From Gammaproteobacteria bacterium (lineage in GTDB: Bacteria; Pseudomonadota; Gammaproteobacteria; Steroidobacterales; Steroidobacteraceae), in the NCBI GenBank assembly GCA_027451085.1, contig DAIDKA010000264.1, forward strand, positions 1-9,951: a DNA stretch of 9,951 nucleotides. The letters are read 5' to 3'. Positions 6,684-9,951 of this stretch are shown here, piece by piece. The position numbers were made by a program, and so were the translations under genes. Numbering within the stretch: position 1 is the stretch's first letter; each line of letters starts with the position of its first letter. A model generated the notes under the pieces. It did no database searches, was not told the origin of the DNA, and saw only the letters and a program-made list of their open reading frames with translations.

Positions 6684-7967
6684 ATGATGAAAAATGCGGA
6701 TTTGCTGGCGCGTCGCCAGGCGGCGGTGCCGAGAGGGGTGGCATCGGCCACGGCCGTGTTCGCCGCCGGGGCGCTGAATGCGCAGATCACGGACGTCGAG
6801 GGGCGCAGCTACATTGACTTTGCCAGCGGCATCGGCGTGGTGGCCACCGGACACCGCCACCCCAAGGTGATTGCGGCCGTGCAGCGCCAGCTTGAGCGTT
6901 TCACCCACACCGCTTTCCAGGTCAGCCCGTATGAGTCTTACATCGAACTGGCGGAGCGACTGAACGCCCTGGCGCCGTTCAAAGGGCCGGCCAAGAGCAT
7001 CTTCTTCACCACCGGCGCAGAGGCGGTGGAGAACGCCGTGAAGATCGCGCGCGTGGCCACCGGCCGCCAGGCCGTGGTGGCGTTCAGTCACGCCTTCCAC
7101 GGCCGCACGCTGCTGACCTCGACGCTGACCGGCAAGATCGCGCCTTACAAGCAGCGGGCCGGTGCCCCTGCACCGGAGATCTACCGTCTGCCGTTCCCGG
7201 CTGCGCATGCCGGGGTCACTCTCAAGGATTTGCAGCATGCCGTGGATGAGCTGTTCCTGGGTGATGTGGAGCCCGGCCGCGTGGCGGCCCTCATCATCGA
7301 GCCGGTGCAGGGCGAGGGTGGTTTCAACCCCGCATCGCCGGAACTGTTCAAGGTGCTGCGGGAGCTCTGTGACAAGCACGGCATCCTGCTGATCGCCGAT
7401 GAGATCCAGAGCGGCTTCGGCCGCACCGGGCGGATGTTCGCCATCGAGCACTCCGGGGTCGAGCCGGACCTCGTGACCGTGGCAAAGTCCCTCGCCGGAG
7501 GCTTTCCGCTGTCCGGCGTGCTCGGTCGCGCCGCCATCATGGATGCGGTGGAGCCGGGCGGTCTCGGAGGCACCTATGCCGGTTCGCCACTGGGTTGTGC
7601 CGCAGCGCTTGCGGTGCTGGATGTCATCCGGGAGGAAAAGCTGCTCGAGCGCGCCCAGACACTGGGTAAGCGTATCCGCGCGGTGCTCGAGCCACTGATC
7701 CAGGCCACCACTGGAGTGCCGGTCGCCAACCTGCGTGGCATGGGCGCCATGGTCGGGTTCGATGTGGTGCAGGCGCGCGGCAGCAACCAGCCGGACGGAG
7801 CCACGGCGAAGAGGGTGCTGGCCGCCGCGCTGCAGAAGGGTTTGATCGCCCTGACCTGCGGCACGCAGGGCGAGACTATCCGCCTGCTGGTGCCGCTGAC
7901 CATCCCCGATGCGGAGCTCGACGCCGGCCTCGCCATCCTGAAGGATGTCCTTTCGTGGCAGGAGTGA
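6684..7967 (+). CDS. gabT: 4-aminobutyrate aminotransferase (class III PLP enzyme)
   Basis: Transfers the amino group of GABA to 2-oxoglutarate, giving succinate semialdehyde and glutamate; enzymes of this type often also accept 5-aminovalerate. The 427-residue length and motif order match E. coli GabT (426). They include FASGIGVVATGHRHP (47-61), the FFTTGAEAVENAVKIAR cofactor segment (110-126), FHGRT, LIIEPVQGEGGF, and LIADEIQSGFGRTG with its PLP-contacting Asp. AKSLAGGFPL carries the Schiff-base lysine at Lys268, the same number as in E. coli, and GGLGGTYAGSPLG follows. Start: tandem ATGs at 6684 and 6687 share AAGGGA upstream; either could be used. The stop lies 3 nt before gabD, forming a two-gene operon. 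No GABA permease or regulator gene is in the window, so uptake and control are unresolved. A narrower role in polyamine or putrescine breakdown is possible. Confidence 0.95.
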   Translation: MMKNADLLARRQAAVPRGVASATAVFAAGALNAQITDVEGRSYIDFASGIGVVATGHRHPKVIAAVQRQLERFTHTAFQVSPYESYIELAERLNALAPFKGPAKSIFFTTGAEAVENAVKIARVATGRQAVVAFSHAFHGRTLLTSTLTGKIAPYKQRAGAPAPEIYRLPFPAAHAGVTLKDLQHAVDELFLGDVEPGRVAALIIEPVQGEGGFNPASPELFKVLRELCDKHGILLIADEIQSGFGRTGRMFAIEHSGVEPDLVTVAKSLAGGFPLSGVLGRAAIMDAVEPGGLGGTYAGSPLGCAAALAVLDVIREEKLLERAQTLGKRIRAVLEPLIQATTGVPVANLRGMGAMVGFDVVQARGSNQPDGATAKRVLAAALQKGLIALTCGTQGETIRLLVPLTIPDAELDAGLAILKDVLSWQE

Positions 7968-7970
7968 ATC

Positions 7971-9458
7971 ATGTCCGCGGTTCTTACTGATGCGTCCTTT
8001 GAGCAGGCGCGGCTCAAACTCACCGCGCCCGAACTGCTGCGCCAGGCGGCCTACATCGACGGCAAGTGGGTGCAGGGCAGGGCCACGATCGCCGTGCACA
8101 ATCCGGCCAGCGGTGGGTTGCTGGGTACGGTGCCTGCACTGGGTGCGGCAGAGACCGCCTCCGCCGTAGAGGCGGCGCACCGGGCCTTCGGGTCCTGGCG
8201 ACAGCTTGCGGCATCGGCCCGTGCCGTGATCCTGCGGCGCTGGTTCGAGCTGATGATGACGCACGGCGAGGACCTGGCGCGGCTGATGACGGCCGAGCAG
8301 GGCAAGCCGCTGTCCGAGGCCCGCGGGGAGATCACCTACGCGGCCTCGTTCATCGAGTGGTTTGCCGAGGAAGCGCGGCGCGCATATGGCGACATCATTC
8401 CGGGACACCTGACGGACAAGCGGCTGCTGGTGATCAAGCAGCCGGTGGGGGTGGTTGCGGCGGTGACGCCGTGGAACTTTCCCGCTGCCATGATCACACG
8501 CAAGGTCGGCCCGGCGCTGGCCGCCGGCTGTACCGTGGTGTTGAAGCCTTCGGAGCTGACGCCGTTCTCGGCGCTGGCCCTGGCGCATCTGGCTGAGCAG
8601 GCCGGGGTGCCTGCCGGGGTGTTCAATATCGTCACCGGCGAGCCCACCGACATCGGCCAGGTGCTGACCGCCGATCCGCGGGTGCGCAAGTTCACCTTCA
8701 CGGGTTCCACACGCGTGGGCAAGATGCTGGCGGCGCGCTGCATGGACACCGTCAAGCGCGTCTCACTGGAACTGGGCGGCAACGCGCCCTTCATTGTCTT
8801 CGACGATGCGGACGTCGATGCCGCAGTGGAGGGCGCCATGGCCTCCAAGTTCCGCAACACCGGCCAGACCTGCGTGTGTGCCAACCGGTTGCTGGTGCAA
8901 GCGGGTGTCTACGGCCGCTTTGCCGAAGCGCTGTCGCAGCGCGTCGCCGCGATGGTGGTGGGCGACGGGCTGGCCGGGGACACCCAGCAGGGTCCACTGA
9001 TCAATGAGGCTGCGGTGCAGAAGGTGGAGCGCCAGGTGCAGGATGCGACCAGCCGCGGTGGCCGGGTGCTCACCGGCGGTGAGCGCATCTGCGGATTGTT
9101 CTACAAGCCCACGGTCATCACCGGCGCCACCCCTGAGATGGAGTTCTTCCGGGAGGAGACCTTCGGGCCGCTGGCCGCGCTGGTGAAGTTCGACACCGAG
9201 GCTGATGCGGTCCGCCTGGCCAACGACACCAATGCGGGTCTCGCCGCCTATGTGTTCACCCGGGATCTCAGCCGTTCGTTGCGGGTGTCCGAGGCGCTCG
9301 AGTACGGCATGGTGGGACTCAACACCGGTCTGATCTCCACCACCGTGGCCCCTTTCGGCGGTGTGAAGGAGTCCGGTATCGGGCGCGAAGGCTCGATGTA
9401 CGGCATGGACGAGTATCTCGACATCAAACTGGTGTGTGCACAGGTGGACGCCGGGTGA
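7971..9458 (+). CDS. gabD: Succinate-semialdehyde dehydrogenase, NADP+-type
   Basis: Oxidises succinate semialdehyde to succinate, completing the GABA shunt begun by GabT. At 495 residues it is slightly longer than E. coli GabD (482). Aldehyde dehydrogenase landmarks: VTPWNFPAAM near 165-174, KPSELTPF near 192-199, the FTGSTRVGK Rossmann turn near 243-251, the general-base glutamate in LELGGNAP (Glu267), and the nucleophile in GQTCVCANR (Cys301). The 34-residue Glu-Cys spacing is the family standard. A second cysteine, Cys303, follows as in GabD enzymes generally. The C-terminal part has EETFGPLAAL and the PFGGVKESGIGREG block. Start ATG 7971 has an excellent AGGAG at 7960-7964 that overlaps the gabT end, with the gabT TGA between site and start, so the pair is translationally coupled. 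NADP preference is inferred from family resemblance, not read directly. Confidence 0.95.
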   Translation: MSAVLTDASFEQARLKLTAPELLRQAAYIDGKWVQGRATIAVHNPASGGLLGTVPALGAAETASAVEAAHRAFGSWRQLAASARAVILRRWFELMMTHGEDLARLMTAEQGKPLSEARGEITYAASFIEWFAEEARRAYGDIIPGHLTDKRLLVIKQPVGVVAAVTPWNFPAAMITRKVGPALAAGCTVVLKPSELTPFSALALAHLAEQAGVPAGVFNIVTGEPTDIGQVLTADPRVRKFTFTGSTRVGKMLAARCMDTVKRVSLELGGNAPFIVFDDADVDAAVEGAMASKFRNTGQTCVCANRLLVQAGVYGRFAEALSQRVAAMVVGDGLAGDTQQGPLINEAAVQKVERQVQDATSRGGRVLTGGERICGLFYKPTVITGATPEMEFFREETFGPLAALVKFDTEADAVRLANDTNAGLAAYVFTRDLSRSLRVSEALEYGMVGLNTGLISTTVAPFGGVKESGIGREGSMYGMDEYLDIKLVCAQVDAG

Positions 9459-9478
9459 ACCGGCCTCACCGCCGACCC

Positions 9479-9487
9479 TGGTATAAT
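9479..9487 (+). promoter_or_regulatory. Extended -10 promoter of grxD
   Basis: TGGTATAAT is a perfect TGnTATAAT extended -10, with the consensus hexamer at 9482-9487. No good -35 box is visible 16-18 bp upstream, as expected for extended -10 promoters. Transcription would start near 9494, giving a leader of about 40 nt. Its presence 21 bp after the gabD stop indicates that grxD can be expressed independently of gabTD. Confidence 0.75.
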
Positions 9488-9533
9488 GGCCGCCTCATCG
9501 CCCGGCCTGGGCGGCTGGCACAGGATTACGACG

Positions 9534-9857
9534 ATGGATACGACCGAAAAGATCAAGACTGAACTGGCGTCGGCCCCCGTGGTGCTGTTCATGAAGGGCA
9601 CCCCGGATTTCCCGCAGTGCGGGTTCTCGGCGCAGACCGCTGCCGCCCTGAACGCCGTGGGGGCGCAGTTCAAGCATGTGAACATCTTCGAGGAACCGGA
9701 GCTGCGCGAGGCCCTGAAGAAGTACTCCAACTGGCCGACCTACCCCCAGCTGTACGTCAACGGCGAGCTGGTCGGCGGCTGCGACATCACCCTGGAGATG
9801 TACCGCAGCGGCGAGCTGAAGAAGCTGCTGCAGGATGCCGGCGCGGTAACGGCTTAG
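9534..9857 (+). CDS. grxD: Monothiol glutaredoxin, Grx4/CGFS type
   Basis: A 107-residue single-domain monothiol glutaredoxin, near the E. coli GrxD length. The CGFS active site is Cys29-Ser32, preceded by the KGTPDFPQ loop (21-28) that binds glutathione. The WPTYPQLYVNGELVGGCDI block (67-85) supplies the cis-proline and the second GSH-binding segment. Family knowledge: such proteins hold a [2Fe-2S] cluster bridged between two subunits with two glutathiones, and deliver or sense Fe-S clusters together with BolA-type partners, rather than reducing disulfides. Start ATG 9534 is chosen because AGGA lies at 9522-9525, eight bases away. The upstream in-frame ATG at 9486 falls inside the TATAAT box and could not be on the transcript. 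Its TAG stop overlaps the stop of a converging gene on the other strand. Confidence 0.97.
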   Translation: MDTTEKIKTELASAPVVLFMKGTPDFPQCGFSAQTAAALNAVGAQFKHVNIFEEPELREALKKYSNWPTYPQLYVNGELVGGCDITLEMYRSGELKKLLQDAGAVTA

Positions 9858-9951
9858 GGCTGGTTGTCGTCGCCGGCGGGCTGGTCGAACCAGCCCAGCC
9901 GGTGGGCCCGCTCGTGGGCTTCCGTATAGCTGTCCTGCAGCCGGTTGCAGA
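9854..9951 (-). CDS. C-terminal end of an unidentified protein (5' part outside window)
   Basis: Reading inward from the right edge on the minus strand gives 31 codons and then TAA at 9856-9854. The peptide ends RLGWFDQPAGDDNQP and begins CNRLQDSYTEAHERAH. It is hydrophilic, with a likely short helix followed by an acidic, flexible tail. Nearly all codons end in G or C, like the certain genes here, and the other two frames give less plausible peptides, so it is probably a real coding end. I do not recognise the family and assign no function. Its stop overlaps the grxD stop (9855-9857) tail to tail, leaving no room for a terminator between the two. Confidence 0.55.
   Translation of the reverse strand, partial: CNRLQDSYTEAHERAHRLGWFDQPAGDDNQP

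Noticed and set aside
5883..8588. Very long minus-strand open frame across nadC, gabT and gabD
   Set aside because: It crosses three genes with clear motifs in other frames and its product is Arg/His/Gly-rich without domain features.
8871..8879. Cys301/Cys303 pair of GabD as a redox switch linked to the downstream glutaredoxin
   Set aside because: The CVC arrangement is common in GabD enzymes, including ones known not to be redox-switched, and CGFS glutaredoxins mainly handle Fe-S clusters. The adjacency is probably incidental.
9454..9470. Small hairpin GGTGA-N7-TCACC at the gabD stop as a terminator
   Set aside because: Its stem is only five base pairs with no T-run, so it is unlikely to terminate transcription.
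1..9951. Search for CRISPR arrays, insertion sequences, prophage parts, tRNAs and toxin-antitoxin or defence genes
   Set aside because: No periodic repeats, transposase-like motifs, terminal inverted repeats, tRNA cloverleaf or defence-protein motifs were seen; all long stretches are accounted for by ordinary genes.

Overview
The window is GC-rich and gene-dense DNA that reads as the chromosome of a gammaproteobacterium. The evidence is compositional (strong G/C bias at third codon positions) and protein-level: NadC, GabT, GabD and the CGFS glutaredoxin all resemble their enterobacterial counterparts in length and motifs. I cannot place it below class from sequence alone. No mobile element, tRNA, rRNA, CRISPR array or integration scar is visible.

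Layout from left to right. Positions 1-2096 hold a two-gene minus-strand operon: a cytochrome P450 followed, with TGATG stop/start overlap, by an acyl-adenylate-forming ligase that runs off the left edge. Divergent from it across 36 bp is a DUF374-type lysophospholipid acyltransferase (2133-2873). A 137-bp AT-richer gap carrying two inverted repeats precedes a large cytoplasmic c-di-GMP protein, probably GAF-PAS-PAS-GGDEF-EAL (3011-5686). It converges on nadC (minus strand, 5699-6559). Divergent from nadC is the gabT-gabD operon (6684-9458), with a 3-nt gap and the gabD Shine-Dalgarno inside the end of gabT. A separate extended -10 promoter then drives a monothiol glutaredoxin, grxD (9534-9857). 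Its stop codon overlaps the stop of an unidentified minus-strand gene whose last 31 codons reach the right edge.

How the genes work together. GabT and GabD convert GABA to succinate semialdehyde and then succinate, feeding the TCA cycle. NadC makes nicotinate mononucleotide for NAD(P), the cofactor class GabD uses, but the head-to-head position is the only link seen. The GGDEF-EAL protein is a self-contained sensor. GrxD is housekeeping Fe-S and redox machinery. The least ordinary part is the left end: a translationally coupled P450 and fatty-acyl ligase, next to a membrane acyltransferase, suggest a dedicated lipid-tailoring pathway whose remaining genes lie beyond position 1.

The window does not show a clearly new kind of system. 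The best candidates for follow-up are the P450/acyl-ligase operon and the dyads upstream of the c-di-GMP gene.
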